64,000 bases of DNA, taken from the NCBI GenBank assembly GCA_009760855.2, contig WPIO01000016.1, forward strand, positions 5,775,001 to 5,839,000. The letters are read 5' to 3'. The stretch comes from Cristatella mucedo. Taxonomy: Eukaryota > Bryozoa > Phylactolaemata > Cristatellidae. Below, piece after piece: positions 1 through 12,220 of the stretch; the stretch's first letter is position 1; each line of letters opens with the position of its first letter. Made by a program: the position numbers and the translations under genes. The notes under the pieces are model-generated. The model was not told the DNA's origin, did no database searches, and worked only from the letters and a program-made list of their open reading frames with translations.

Positions 1-202
1 CTCTCTGCTCCCAGCTGCACCCGAGGTCACCTCCTCAGCACATCGTCAGCTGGCGACAGCCCTTTAGCAGTGTAAGTTCTGGAGTCTTGACGCTTTCCTG
101 TATATGAATGGCATCTGGCTAACCCTCGTAAGAGCAGATCCTTCGGAATTTACCAAGCCAGCAGATTGAGCTGCCTAGGACGATGTATAAAAATATAGAG
201 AA

Positions 203-360
203 TTCATTTGTATAGCATCCCAAGAGAACATAATCTCTACTTAGGCGCTTCACCTATGCCACGAGGCCACGAGCCCACGACCTCGGTCATCAAATACATT
301 TACCTTGACGTCGGTCGGAGCTAGCACCTTAACCTTTTGGGCCAGACCAGCCGGCACAAT
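203..360 (-). mobile_element. SINE-B copy (tRNA head, LINE-derived tail)
   Basis: On the minus strand this reads as a degraded tRNA-like head with B-box-like 'gtcgtgggctcg', then the 'catatgtgaagc' linker and a tail resembling the LINE-1f 3' end (agagatta-gttctc and gctatacaaatgaat). It matches the copies at 6083-6240 and 33095-33240 along its whole length. The hairpin arms in this copy have mutated apart. Family labels are mine. Confidence 0.6.
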
Positions 361-979
361 TCCTCTGTCCCATTCGGCTGCTTAGCACTGCATAAATCCT
401 GCAGGCAGCTCCGATAATGGGATTTGTGTAGCCAATTTTGGAGGACATTCTACTTAATGCAACCAGCGTTCCAGATTTCAAGTAGCCATAAGCCGATCGC
501 TGGGTGCCAGAGCTTCGGCTTCGGTTCGGTCGCCTGCTGGAAAATTCGGTGCTCTCGCATTTGCGAGACAGAAATACTGATCTCGAGTACCGCAAACATC
601 CGTACATCGAAGACGTCTCAATAGCGCAATTGGCAATTGAAGGACGTGAAGGATCCTTAGGAGCCAAAGGTTTTTAAAATCCCCTGCGCCTGGTTGCTTA
701 TGAGCAATGTATTTTCCGTGATATGGTGTTCTGATTGGGTCCACGTATCACAGGCAATGCTAGGTGCATGATTATCTTGCTAGCAAAGAGTGCCCTAAGA
801 TTCGAGCGTTGGGTAAAGTAAGGTAAAACGAACAGAGTCTGATTTGATAGGCTCATTTAAATGGCAGCAGCAAAGCGTTGGAGGGTTTCACCCGAATGTC
901 TGCAAGGCAAGCATTCAGTTTATCAGCCGTTGCAGCAGATTCCGCCGTTTGTAATGACAAATACAACTGAGTACTGTCT
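361..979. other. unassigned sequence
   Basis: I see no gene or element. Two overlapping short ORFs on opposite strands at 424-744 have no coding character or splice context. Confidence 0.4.
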
Positions 980-1130
980 GTCGGGATGACTCACTAGGTA
1001 ATGTGGTTACTTTTCACGACCTCGGCCCCGAGGTCGTGGGTTCGAAGCCTATGGTGGGTGATCCTTTATCACTGCTGCAAGCAGTGGTAATAGCCATAAA
1101 TGCTGTTGAATCAGCTTGTATTTTTTTATC
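980..1130 (+). mobile_element. SINE-A copy
   Basis: A tRNA-like head (actaggtaatgtggtt as A-box region, gtcgtgggttcgaagcc as B-box region) is followed by the family body 'ggtgggtgatcctttatc', the internal hairpin around 1066-1090 and the 'gctgttgaatcagct' end with an AT-rich tail. It abuts a reverse-transcriptase fragment on its right, which suggests insertion into older LINE DNA. Confidence 0.7.
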
Positions 1131-1495
1131 GGCAGCGTATAAGTTATAGCCGATATCATGGGCCCAAATCACTTTTCCCAGAGGTTGAGTATAAATAAAG
1201 AACAGCAAGGGACTGAGGTTGGACCCTTGTGGTACTCCACAGGGGACTGGTCTTGTGGATGAGACCTGACCCCCATTTGACACCGATGAAACACGACTGG
1301 ACAAGTACGGTTTGACCCATGCTAGGGCCTCGCCTGCTAGACCGATCGTGGTTCTCAATCGTTTAAGTAGGATATCGTGATGAATAGTGTCGAAGGCAGC
1401 TCTGATAGATCCGGCAGCAGTGCCGCAGGGCAGTGACATTCGCGTCATCATTGCTACATAGGCTGTCAGACAGTGGAGAGCAGCTTCAGTGGAGT
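1131..1495 (-). pseudogene. LINE reverse transcriptase fragment
   Basis: The minus-strand translation contains the central reverse transcriptase region of a non-LTR retrotransposon. Visible are AAFDTIHHDILLKRL (palm, first catalytic Asp), CGVPQGSNLSPLLF (the conserved PQGS motif) and a decayed catalytic box YAAD where YADD is expected. The loss of one catalytic Asp and a frameshift near 1445 make it inactive. The wording resembles CR1/L2/Rex1-type enzymes and the better copy at 26841-28165. Both ends of the reading frame are missing; its 3' side is cut by the SINE-A copy. Confidence 0.75.
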
Positions 1496-2601
<1,106 letters not shown>

Positions 2602-2669
2602 ACTGTCGCACGGGACACACCCCTAGCCACCCAGAATAGCCCAATGACAAAGATAGCTTATGGCATAAC

Positions 2670-2760
2670 ATTAATAATAATAATATTTTTGTGTAGCACC
2701 CTCAAAGATCTCTTTCTAGGCACTTTTTCACCAGCTGCAAAGGAAGCATGATCGTATGGC
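2670..2760 (-). mobile_element. LINE-1f 3' end fragment
   Basis: On the minus strand this shows the LINE-1f terminal sequence: 'gctgcaaag' region, hairpin segment 'aagtgcctagaaagagatc' to 'gagggtgcta', then an ATT-type tail at 2671-2687. Confidence 0.6.
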
Positions 2761-3221
2761 TGTTGTTCCGGCTTCTATTTGAGCCGAGTCATCACGTGAC
2801 GTTTCTTGCTGCCCTTGGCTGCTGCACCTCGTCTGCTGCTCCGCCTGCTCTCTTCCTTCTTCTCGGTAACCTAGTCTGTCTGTCTTCTGGGAATTGGTTC
2901 GTGAATCTAGCATGCTGCGGCAGCAGCAGCAGCTGCGGGTGGTACACACGGCAATTTGCAAAATGCACTTCATCGTCATCTAATGCCTTAAAAATCCGCT
3001 CAACTGTCTCAGAAAGCACACACGAACGGTCGCCTGCTCTTTCTCTATCGAAGGTCGATGTCGCATTGGCTCTGACTGCAAGATCTGTGCTCATAATAAT
3101 AATGCGTGTCTATAATATTGCCGTGGTCTATTTTTGTCATGGCTGTTAACGCTAAAGGCCCATGCATTGTGCATGCTGATTGTGTTTAACACCCCAATAC
3201 TTTACTTAAAAACAAGAGTAG

Positions 3222-3450
3222 TTAATAATAATAATAATAATAATAATTATAATAATAATAATGGCACACTTGATAAAGCGCCCTCAGAGAGCTTAATCTC
3301 TTTCTAGGTGCTTTATATTTGCTGCAAAGGAAACACGATCGGATGGTTAGTGGTAGCATGCTCAATAAACAACAAGAATAACATGGTTAGGGGTGACATA
3401 CCCAGGGTCAGCATGCAAGTGTGGTTAGTGGCAGCATGCACAATGTCAGT
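3222..3450 (-). mobile_element. LINE-1f 3' UTR copy
   Basis: The TAA/AAT microsatellite at 3222-3262 is the 3' tail, followed (reading away from the tail) by the hairpin, the 'ttgctgcaaaggaaacacgatcg' block and the repeated 'gcatg' motifs (tagcatgctcaat, cagcatgcaa, gcagcatgcacaatg) shared with copies at 10520, 26850 and 50840. No coding part is present, so it is heavily 5' truncated. Confidence 0.75.
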
Positions 3451-3658
3451 GCATAGTTGCATATGAAACCTTCGATTTTACATTATTAATGCCGAAGACA
3501 GCAGACCTTACCCTGGTTGCTATATTTAGTAGCCATTGCATACGTTCTGCAGTGCTGGCATGCCACAGTTGCGTGTCCCCTAACTGCAGATGTCCGATGT
3601 CGAGCCAATGCGAGGAACTGTGTGCAATCTCACACTCTTGTTTGCTGTTCGTTCGCAG

Positions 3659-3860
3659 GCAGACACTGCAGCCTTTGCTGGCGGCTACGCTGACCAGCGC
3701 ACGGTCAGGCTTGACCACCTCAAAGGACGAGCCGGCACAAGTGAGCCAGCACTTAGCGTGTCGTCGGTGCCACTTGCTTCCAAGCCTCGTAATAGAGGCA
3801 ACAGCACTGACGGCAGCTCGTTGACAAAGCACACGACACGCGTTGTCCGCCGTTCGAGAG
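3659..3860 (+). CDS. candidate exon 1 of the large Ser/Ala-rich gene
   Basis: A pyrimidine-rich acceptor (tgtttgctgttcgttcgcag) precedes 3659 and a strong donor (gag then gtaagc) follows 3860. The 202-base segment is open in one plus frame and starts on a codon boundary, ending with one base of a split codon (phase 0 to phase 1). The roughly 67-residue product is basic and Ser/Thr-rich, for example GGYADQRTVRLDHLKGRAG, ending HTTRVVRRSR. I recognise no family. The leftover G joins in frame to the next candidate exon at 20006 to give Gly. A 151-codon minus-strand ORF overlaps, but lacks such splice signals. The link over 16 kb is inference; the splice signals are seen directly. Confidence 0.5.
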
Positions 3861-3939
3861 GTAAGCATGTGATGCTCGTGGCTATTTGTGGTGCATACCA
3901 TTTATTGACTTAGCAGGCAAAATGAAAATTGGCGAAGTA

Positions 3940-4075
3940 CCCCCCCCCAGCAGGATTTATAAAAAAAAGGACGTGTAGCGCTAGAAAGACGGAGGAGAAA
4001 ATATTTCAGTAGCCATCCGGAGTTGAACCGACAGTCTTCAAAACTAGAGCCGTGTATCATAGCCGCTGGCGTTTT
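3940..4075 (-). repeat. possible tRNA-like SINE remnant
   Basis: The minus strand reads 'ggctatgatacacggctct' then 'ggttcaactccgg', resembling A and B boxes of a tRNA promoter. The body does not match SINE-A or SINE-B, so this may be another family or chance. Confidence 0.25.
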
Positions 4076-4182
4076 TTGGACGACCCAGGATTGTGGTGGG
4101 GTGTCAGCAGAATAGATCGGGTCTGGGCATATTTTTGTATGTATCCAGCTACACTTTGATGGGGGTTGTGTTTTGAATGCTC

Positions 4183-4384
<202 letters not shown>

Positions 4385-6080
4385 GGCACATGCGTTTTTT
4401 GTGAGAATGTAATGCAGATCGTAAGAATGCTTGAGGATGCACCTAGCCCTGGAATAGATCGGTCAATGTGCATGGAAGTGAAAGTGGCCTGGTGCCCTCA
4501 TGTACCATCTTTGTCTCGTCCTCGAAATTTCGGAGTGGCTTTTTTATGCTGGAAGTGCTTTTCCTAATTAAACTAAAATGTGCTGATAACCTACAGGGTA
4601 CTTGCTGCTGCAACCCGATGGATGTTACCTTGACCTTGCCTCGATTTTTCCAATGGTAGGGGTACCGGAAGGGTGCTGATATCCGGTAGGGGGCTGGGGG
4701 GGGGTAGTAAGTGGCGCAGCAACGAGTGCGCACCATTCAGTACCCCTTCGAGACCAGTAGTGCCTCCTTGGTTTGTTGGCACGCTTCCGGGAGGCCTCTC
4801 CCCCAAGCCTGCCACACTTAAAGGTCGGCCCCAGTTGCTAATCGGAGTATGGTGTATTTGGCTTTGCTGTTGCGTTGCATCAAATTCATTTCTCCAGACA
4901 GGGCCACTATTCCTTTTGTTTAAGACAGGCGCTGGGCTAACTTGCTTTCGGCCTGCGCAGTTTGAGTCTGTTTCCAGTGGAGGGGGAGTGCTCGTGATTT
5001 TATTCCGAAGAGCCGGGTTTGCATGATCCTACCTTATTCCCGTTTTCCTCCCACTTTTCGTATTTCCATGAAATCTCTGTGAGTGACTTCTCACTTTCCT
5101 CCGACGTTCTTGGTATAGCAAGCATTCTTCCAGCAAGTGCCACCAACATCATGGGGTCGTGGGAACTGTGCCTTCGATTTATGCATAGGAGCTGGCTGGC
5201 AGGCAGGCATTTCAGTCGATACTGATCGCAGGTTAGCCCCTGCAATCATACTTTGCTGCTCTACATGTGTATATAATGAATCGTAAGTAGGTGCTCAGGG
5301 TATCCAGTGAAACATGCTCTTTCGTGGTACGCCTCGACGTGGCTACTCTGCAATCATGCGCCATTCTTTTCAATGAAAGCAGGCCCTCCGAGATCGCTCT
5401 GGCTGGCTGGTTGTTTGGTGCCACTTAGGTCTTACTCAAAACAACCACAACGTCATCCACTGCATCTTACTGCATCTTCTACCTAGCTAGGACCATCTCG
5501 TCCCGGTGACTTCGCCGAGCCGAAACGAAGGAGCTATTCTGTAGAAAATAGAGAGGAGGAGTTAGGGCCGTCTAAACGTCCTTGAGAGGTCATAAAGAGA
5601 CGGTTCTGTTTGGACGAGATCACGCAGACCTGCTTGGAGGTGCCACTTTCGAGTGAGCAGCTTCAGGCTTTCCATAAACTGGGCAGTTCCAGCTTTTATA
5701 GTGTGGTAGTTGGCCGAAGAGCGGCTTACTTGCAGTTTCAATGTTGCCTCTTTTGCCAAGGTCTCCTCTCCCTGCACTCTGCGCAAGGTGAAAGCCGGTC
5801 AGACAGCGACCCTTTGGCTCACACACGGATTCCGGCTCTAAAAATCAGGGGACTCGTTTCTGCATACGTGGATTAACAGTCAAAATGTTGCCGACGGCTT
5901 CTGGCTTGCCTTCAGCGCAGAGCTTCAGGCTAACCCGAAACGGGGTGGACCGATTTTTATTTAGCAGAGGCCAAAGTGCTCTCACGTGGGGTGCGCCTGA
6001 TGCTTTCAGATTCAGAAAACTGTTTCCAAAGGGGACAGCCAGGTTGGTTTTGTTTTAGAGAGAGGTTCTATGAAGAAAAA
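4385..6080. other. unassigned sequence
   Basis: Several short ORFs on both strands (for example 4673-5026 and 5562-5826), none with paired splice sites or recognisable protein. Treated as intron or intergenic. Confidence 0.4.
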
Positions 6081-6082
6081 AA

Positions 6083-6240
6083 TATTATTCATTTGTATAG
6101 CACCCTAAGAGAACTTAATCTCTATCCAGGTGCTTCACATATGCCTCAGGGCTCGAGCCGTGACCTCGGTCGTCAAATGCATTCACCTTGACCTCGGTCT
6201 CTAAATGGGGAGCACCTTAACCTCGGGGTCAAGTCAAGAT
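6083..6240 (-). mobile_element. SINE-B copy with intact 3' hairpin
   Basis: The minus strand has a tRNA-like head (gaccgaggtcaaggtgaatg, cgaggtcacggctcgagccc), the 'gcatatgtgaagc' joint and the LINE-like tail. The tail arms AGCACC and GGTGCT (plus-strand 6099-6104 and 6129-6134) pair perfectly, using bases different from LINE copies, which is compensatory change. Confidence 0.75.
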
Positions 6241-6744
6241 GGCTACGACATTGCACGAGGGGGGCTCTCGACTAAAGAGGCTTGCCAGGCGGTATACGGA
6301 GGGGTCCAGGTCAGGATGCCAGGCTTAGCCGTAAGCTCAAGAGAGCTCCTAGTGAATGCTTCCGCCCACAGTCTCTTGAGAGTGTGCTAAATTCTTGACC
6401 GGAGCCCCACCCCCTAAGGAATTCCAAAAAATATCTATGCTATGAAGCCTGCTGCATAACATATATATATAATTCATTTCATTTAGTTTCAAAAGTCGCG
6501 TTACCCATGGTTTCCAACTGTAAGGTCCCGGGGATCTTAGTGCGGTCACCTCCTGCCTACTGCCTGTGTGCACTAGATGGCGCTGGGGCCGAAGCAGCTG
6601 CCTAGTAGCGCCCCCTAGGCGCTGAGGCGAGCGGAATGAGCTTTCATCGGACGCAGCCATATTTAGCGCCCCCTAGGTGCTGCTGCTTCGTTGTTGTCTC
6701 CAGATTATGCTGTCACTGAGCAAGTAAAGTTAAATGTTAGCTGA

Positions 6745-6915
6745 TTAAATGGCCTCGGTTATGTAGAGACAGAAGAGTCTCAAAGACTATCGCCACCACT
6801 TGCATGGTCAAAAAGGATTATCCTATGTGATTATGCCTCTTTTCAATCCTTGTCGGACACGAACCCACAACCTGAGTCGCAAAACTGCAAGCACCTTACC
6901 CACGGGTCTAAGACT
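6745..6915 (-). mobile_element. SINE-A copy
   Basis: Minus-strand tRNA-like head (B-box region gttgtgggttcgtgtcc) and family body ending near 'cctcggttatgtagagacagaagagtctcaaagactatcgcc' on plus. Diverged from copies at 47535 and 51285. Confidence 0.65.
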
Positions 6916-7584
6916 CAAGCAGTGAACCGAGTCCTCATATATAGTCTGACCTGCTGCTGCAAGCAGTTTTTTTGGCTCTCGTTTTCTTTTTAAAGCATTT
7001 CTCAATCGGGTGCCTGGTGCTTATTAGGTCTTCGGTGAAACCGGTTTGGCGGAGCTGTGACCGACGTCACTAGCTTACGGCTTCGGTCGATTGATTAGCT
7101 ACTTTTGCTTTTGAACCTGGCGCATGTAGACAGAGTGCTCTGCCCAGTCCTACTAGTGACTACTGTGATCACACTGCCGTTGGTATATTTCGGGCTATTT
7201 TTTGTCGCTGCTATAATCATGGCAGAAACCCATGAACAACTGGGTAAAGTGGCCTGCCATACTCGTTCACAGGGCTTCCGTTGGCTGTAATGTATAAGGT
7301 AAGGCCAAGGTGACGGACTGCCTGATTTAGCTCTATTAATGTAGGTGCACCCCGTAGGCTGGACTGACACCAGGAAGCCGTTCACGAGTCGAAGCCCGGA
7401 GTTGTAGCAGTGCGTTGCAAACGCACGTGACTAAGTGGCAGCCGAGAGCGAGCAAGAATCTCAACCGAGATGGAGACCGGTCACGTGCACCACGTGCTAG
7501 ATTTAGCTAGGTTATGTACATACGTATGTCTGTCTGCAGCTCAGCGAAGCCATTTGGACTGAGTGGGTGTCACACTGGACAGTT

Positions 7585-8060
7585 TTCTGTTGCGCACTCA
7601 AAGCATAAGCGGCTTTCGGTGTGCAGACGATAGCCAACAGACTTCATCTCGCGCGACAAGGAGAAAGTGAGAAGCATAGCTGAGCCAGGAGGGAATTTGC
7701 ATGGAAGTAGCCACCCAGGACGGCTGGAAAGGATGTGCCACGGTCGGCAGCAGGAGAGATGTCAAATATGCATAACAATTTTGGAAGTGAGTTCCACAGT
7801 CTAGGACATGCAGAACAAAAGCTTCAGCTGCCAACGGTCTTTAGGCAAAGGAAATGGAACACCTAATTAGTCTATTATTAGATATATAGTCTATTATGTA
7901 TTAGTCTATTGAGAACCTGAGGGCATGGCTGAAACTGGTGGGGCAGTTCAGCTGGGTTTGAAGGAGTTTAGCCACGGTGGCCATTTGGGTCAGAGGAGAA
8001 ATTCAGCTCTGTGTCCGTCGATCGACCGTGAGTCATTGCAGCTCATTCAACAAAGGGGTA
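7585..8060 (-). mobile_element. LINE-2f 3' region
   Basis: It matches the minus-strand LINE-2f copies at 44410, 46155 and 59517: 'aagcggctttcggt', 'agccaacagacttc', 'tgagaagcatag', 'ggaagtagc', 'gtgccacggtcggcagcaggaga', then the region for the reverse-transcriptase C-terminus. Only the end of the ORF is left, broken by stops and small gaps. The 3' tail repeat is missing in this copy. Confidence 0.75.
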
Positions 8061-8399
8061 CACGCATCTGCCCCTCTGCGGATTATGACACCGGCACGTT
8101 ATGAATAATGCCAGCATCTTATCGGCTGGATATTCCGGATGCCAGCGGAATCTTATTAGCTGTTGTTTCCGTTAGAATCTCGACCTACAGATCTTCTTTT
8201 GAAGACTCGGCGATGACCTTTTGAAGGATGCAACTGGCTGCAAAAACACCAGCTCCAACGGTGCCTTTCTCTGTTGGATAGGCATATATCCTGCAGCGGG
8301 TGTCTTTGTCTGTAATTGCAGAAACCGAGGGAGTACTGACCAGCTGCTAGCACCCCAGCAGTTTTTCCCTAGTTGCCCCGGCTCGCTAGTTACCCTAGC

Positions 8400-8725
8400 T
8401 GGTTCTCACTAGTGAGCCCTGGCAACAACTTTCTGCACACAATCGGTTGCCAAAAGTCGCCGGCTTCCGACATGTAGAAAAAGTGAAGAGCATTGTCGGA
8501 CTAGGACGAGCAAGCACAACTGACGGCGTGAGCGGCATGGCATAGAAGTGGCAGTAAAGACGTAGTGGTAAGGAAGTGCCCGAATGAGGAAGTGTCCGAG
8601 TGTGCCGGGAGAATCAGTGGCATCGTCGGTATCCAAAGGAAGCGAGAAGTGGCCGGTTTAGGACGCACAGGGCAAAAGCATCTTTTACCAACTGTCTTTA
8701 AAGACGAGAAGGCTTAAGCACGAGC
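8400..8725 (-). mobile_element. probable degraded LINE-2f copy
   Basis: Weak similarity in order to the LINE-2f 3' region: 'ttgccaaaagtcgccgg', 'agaaaaagtgaagagc', and near 8675 'aaaagcatcttttaccaactgtctttaaa' echoing 'aaagcttc..ccaacggtcttta' at other copies. Confidence 0.4.
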
Positions 8726-9074
8726 AGCCAATTCACGGTTGGGAGAGGATGACATGTGATGTGCATGAAAAGGCTGCCGTAGCCACATCAAGTAGTATCC
8801 CAGCTGGAAGTCCAAGTGCGGATTTAGCTGGGCATGAAGAGATTACAGCTAAGCCGACCTTGTTGGTCCTCGTGATAGCCTTCCTGCTAGTGTTCGCTGT
8901 CCGACCAAGAGCCGCTGAAACTCCTTTAGTAGCTAATGCAAATGGCCGAATTTCTTGCTTTTTAAAGATATATTACAGTAGGCTATGCTTATGGCCATTG
9001 GTTATGCATGCTGAAGCTGTGCATGTTATTGCTAAGCAATTGACGTGCTCCTTCTATGGCATATTAAAAGTACC

Positions 9075-9140
9075 TGGAAAGAGATTTAGTTCACTTCGGG
9101 CTCTATAAAATGTTATAATATTATTATTAAATAAGTCCCC
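9075..9140 (+). mobile_element. LINE-1f/SINE-B-type 3' tail
   Basis: Plus-strand 'aaagtacctggaaagagatttagttc' followed by 'gggctctataaaat' and an ATT-rich tail is a diverged copy of the shared LINE/SINE 3' hairpin end. Confidence 0.5.
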
Positions 9141-9224
9141 CGTAGAATTTTCGACAGCCCTGCTGAATAGAGTTGCCACAGTTAAGCCTCGAGAGAAACG
9201 AGTAACTTTTTTAAAGTATAGTAA

Positions 9225-9395
9225 AGGTCAAGTTTATTTGGCAGCCTCATTTACATAGCGGTAAAAGAGACCTAGCGGCTATCTCCTCCACCCCATGCAC
9301 TGGCCAATAAAGAGTTGCCTGCTGCAGGACTCGAATCGAGCTAGGTTGTGAAGAACAACCACCTTACTGCTGAGCTAAGTGCCAGGCAGGAGAAG
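9225..9395 (-). mobile_element. SINE-A copy, subfamily 2
   Basis: Minus-strand tRNA-like head (tagctcagcagtaaggtggttgttc as A-box region; agctcgattcgagtcctgcag as B-box region) and the family body. It shares the variant segment 'ggcaactctttattggcc' with the SINE-A at 33040-33340 and carries 'cctcatttacatagcggtaaaagagacc' at its far end on plus. Confidence 0.7.
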
Positions 9396-9399
9396 TCAT

Positions 9400-10510
9400 G
9401 GCAAGTCACCTGACTCCGAGATCAAGTAGTCCGGTTCACAGCAGCCAGCGTCAGAGTTACACAGCATGCAGTTGAAAAGTTCAGGCCAGCAGCTTCTCAG
9501 CCGAGGTGAGATTTTTTAAGTGGGTACGATAGGCTGCCATGCATTCGGTAGCCACTGTTACCGATGTGGCCTCGTGCCGAGCCAAAATCCGCAAAGCGCA
9601 TGGATTATATGTCAGAGCGGTTTCGTCTGGCCCCTAGACGAAACTCATCGACGGTCGTTGAGAGTGAAACTCGGATGCCAAACCGTAAGTGACTGCCTGA
9701 CCTCACTGCGTCGATTAAAATATCAAATAGCCGAAATATTCCGGCCCCACTTTTAGCCCTCCTGGGGAAGAGCAGTGTAATGTGTTGTCGTTGCCTAGTG
9801 TAAGAAAGTTGGTCAACATGCTGGATCTAAAATCTGGAGAACAGTGGTTTAGTTTTCTAGCCTTGCAGCCAACTCAGCAGGTTTTAATAACGAATTAAGT
9901 TAGTTGTGCTTGGGCTTATGCTGTTTATCGTTCTTTATTCCTTACCTATTGTACATTTATCTTTATAGTTTACCCGCTGTATATTCATGCCGGTCCCTTA
10001 GTTGATACTTATAGGCTGGATGGAAAGTCGTTGAGTACACAGTCAGTCGGCTTGCACTATCGCTAGAGGGTGCCTCCGCAACATATCGACAAGGGATGTT
10101 GGCAGTGCCATTTTTCTCTCACCTGAGCATCATGTGTGGCGCTGCAAGCACCGTGAGCTATGCAGTACCACATTGGCCATGCTCAGTATCGTGAGCACTG
10201 GATCATGCCGATAGAAAAAAATTGTCTATCGTCTCCCTTGTTTTGATAATGTCGAAGCCTGATGAACTCGAGAGTGCATGATAGACACAGTACGACCTGG
10301 TCAGACACATTTAGGACCAAGTGCAAGAGAGGGAATTCGTTTTGTATTTCCTAGCCAAGATAGAACCGTCTTCGGAGGCATTTAAATTTAAATTAATTAA
10401 AATTAAAATTAAATTTAATCGATCGTTTGCATCCCATGCAACTTTGCCAACTGCCTTCCGTGGCAAGTCTTGGCTGTATTCGGCACGACTTACTAAGCTC
10501 AATAGCATTA
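9400..10510. other. unassigned sequence
   Basis: No exon or element recognised. An AT-rich patch of attaaa-type repeats lies at 10380-10422. Confidence 0.4.
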
Positions 10511-10524
10511 CAATTTCATTTACT

Positions 10525-10760
10525 AATGATGATAACAATAATAATAATTATTATGCACTTGATATAGTGCCCTCAGAGAACTCAATCTCTGTCTAGGTAC
10601 TTTACATTTGCTGCAAAGGAATCACAATCGAATGGTTAATGGTAGCATGCTCAATGACAACAAGCATAACGGGTGACATGCACAGGGTCAGCATGCAAAT
10701 ATGGTTAGTGGCAGCATGCACACTGTCAGCATGCATAAGCATGTAAAGGACGAATCACAC
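10525..10760 (-). mobile_element. LINE-1f 3' UTR copy
   Basis: AAT-type tail (about 10525-10552), hairpin segment, 'tttgctgcaaaggaatcacaatcgaatgg', and the gcatg-repeated UTR, in the same order as in the 26841 copy. Non-coding and 5' truncated. Confidence 0.75.
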
Positions 10761-11272
10761 TAACCGGCTATGCTCTTAATGAAACCTGATGTATACTAAA
10801 AGTAAGTAGTACATGTTAAAATAGGAGTTTCATTTGCATTTTGTAATTGTGGGAGGGGAGAAGCAAGGGTACGCATTTTCCAATGGAGAAACCAAGTAGA
10901 TGTTTCAAGTGCAGTCACTAGCTGTTAAGTTTGAGGGCAGATTCACTTAGATCATTCTGCAACAAGCCGCTGTAGTTTGTGCATTAGCTTTAAGTGCGAA
11001 GCATTTCACTTTTTTTTTATATAGACCACAGTCGTAGGCTTGAAAAGGGTTTGTTTAGTTATTATGCTATGGGTGTAAATAAATCGCAAACAAATAACAA
11101 CAAAAACCAACTAGCAGTCTTCACTCCGGCCTCAGCCTGCTCGTTCAGGCATTGTTCCTTATCAAAGAAATTTGGGAAATCATAGTTTGAAGTGGACGTC
11201 ATGAAACAAAGCGAATTCTCAGCTCAAGCAGCAGACAGGTTATATTAGCTGAACTTCTGATTCCTATTTACT

Positions 11273-11273
11273 G

Positions 11274-11366
<93 letters not shown>
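11273..11366. repeat. (CT)n/(CA)n compound microsatellite
   Basis: CT repeats flank a short CA run at 11288-11306 and continue to 11364. Confidence 0.97.
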
Positions 11367-11367
<1 letters not shown>

Positions 11368-11554
11368 CAGTCATCCGATCACCCGCCCTCTGTTCAGAAT
11401 CAGTAATTACTTACCACGGCAAGGATTGAAGCATCTGCACTACAGAGACGGCCAATTACAAGAATGTTTGACACTGTGCACTCTGCCACTAAACATGTTA
11501 TGCCGATGACATCGTGCATGTCACCGCTAGCCATTTGGTCATGCTTCCTTTGCC

Positions 11555-11640
11555 GAAGATGTGAAGTGCCTAGAAAGAGATCTGAGGGCACTCCAAATGC
11601 GTAAGTATCATTATTATTAACGCTGGAGAACGCTGGAGGG
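11555..11640 (+). mobile_element. LINE-1f 3' end fragment with covarying hairpin
   Basis: AAGTGCC (11564-11570) pairs with GGGCACT (11585-11591), followed by a short ATT tail. The loop is shorter than in other copies. The G-T to C-A exchange in both arms keeps the stem. Confidence 0.55.
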
Positions 11641-12127
11641 GGCATGTCGGGCAGACTGGCCGACGTGCCCCTTTGGTTCTAGCCAAGCAGGCTTAACCCC
11701 CTCCAGCCCTGCTGTCAGTTCGGCCTTCTTGCTTATCGCAAAGGCTGGCTAGATATCTTGCTGGCTCTCTGGTTTTCTCCGGGTTAGACGGCTTGACTGT
11801 CCCTTAGCATGGCGGCCTACAATGAATGCCACTAGAGGCCTGTGCTGCTGCTCTGCTGTTGCTGCTGTGCTGTTCTGCAGTCGTGGATTAGGACTGCTTG
11901 GCCGGTCTATTATTAAAAAAAAAATCATCGCACATCCTTTCTGCTTAAGAGGCTGCAGTGGCTCCAAGTCAGGCAAGGTACAAGCCACGATGCTCGATGC
12001 CTCAGCCGACAAGCCGACCGCTCATGACCCCTTCATGATTTGGCTGGCTGCAGCAGTAGCTTATGCAACCGTGCAACAGCAGCAGCAGCATAATAATGAT
12101 ACTAATACTAATACATTTGATATAGCT

Positions 12128-12220
12128 TATATAACGTTATAATAATAATAATAATAATGCACTTGATATAGCGCCCTCAGAGAACTCAATCCCTGTCTAG
12201 GCGCTTTACATTTCTAGATG
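12128..12220 (-). mobile_element. LINE-1f 3' end fragment
   Basis: AAT tail then a perfect GCGCC hairpin and 'ctttacattt' on the plus display; only the last ~90 bases of the element. Confidence 0.65.
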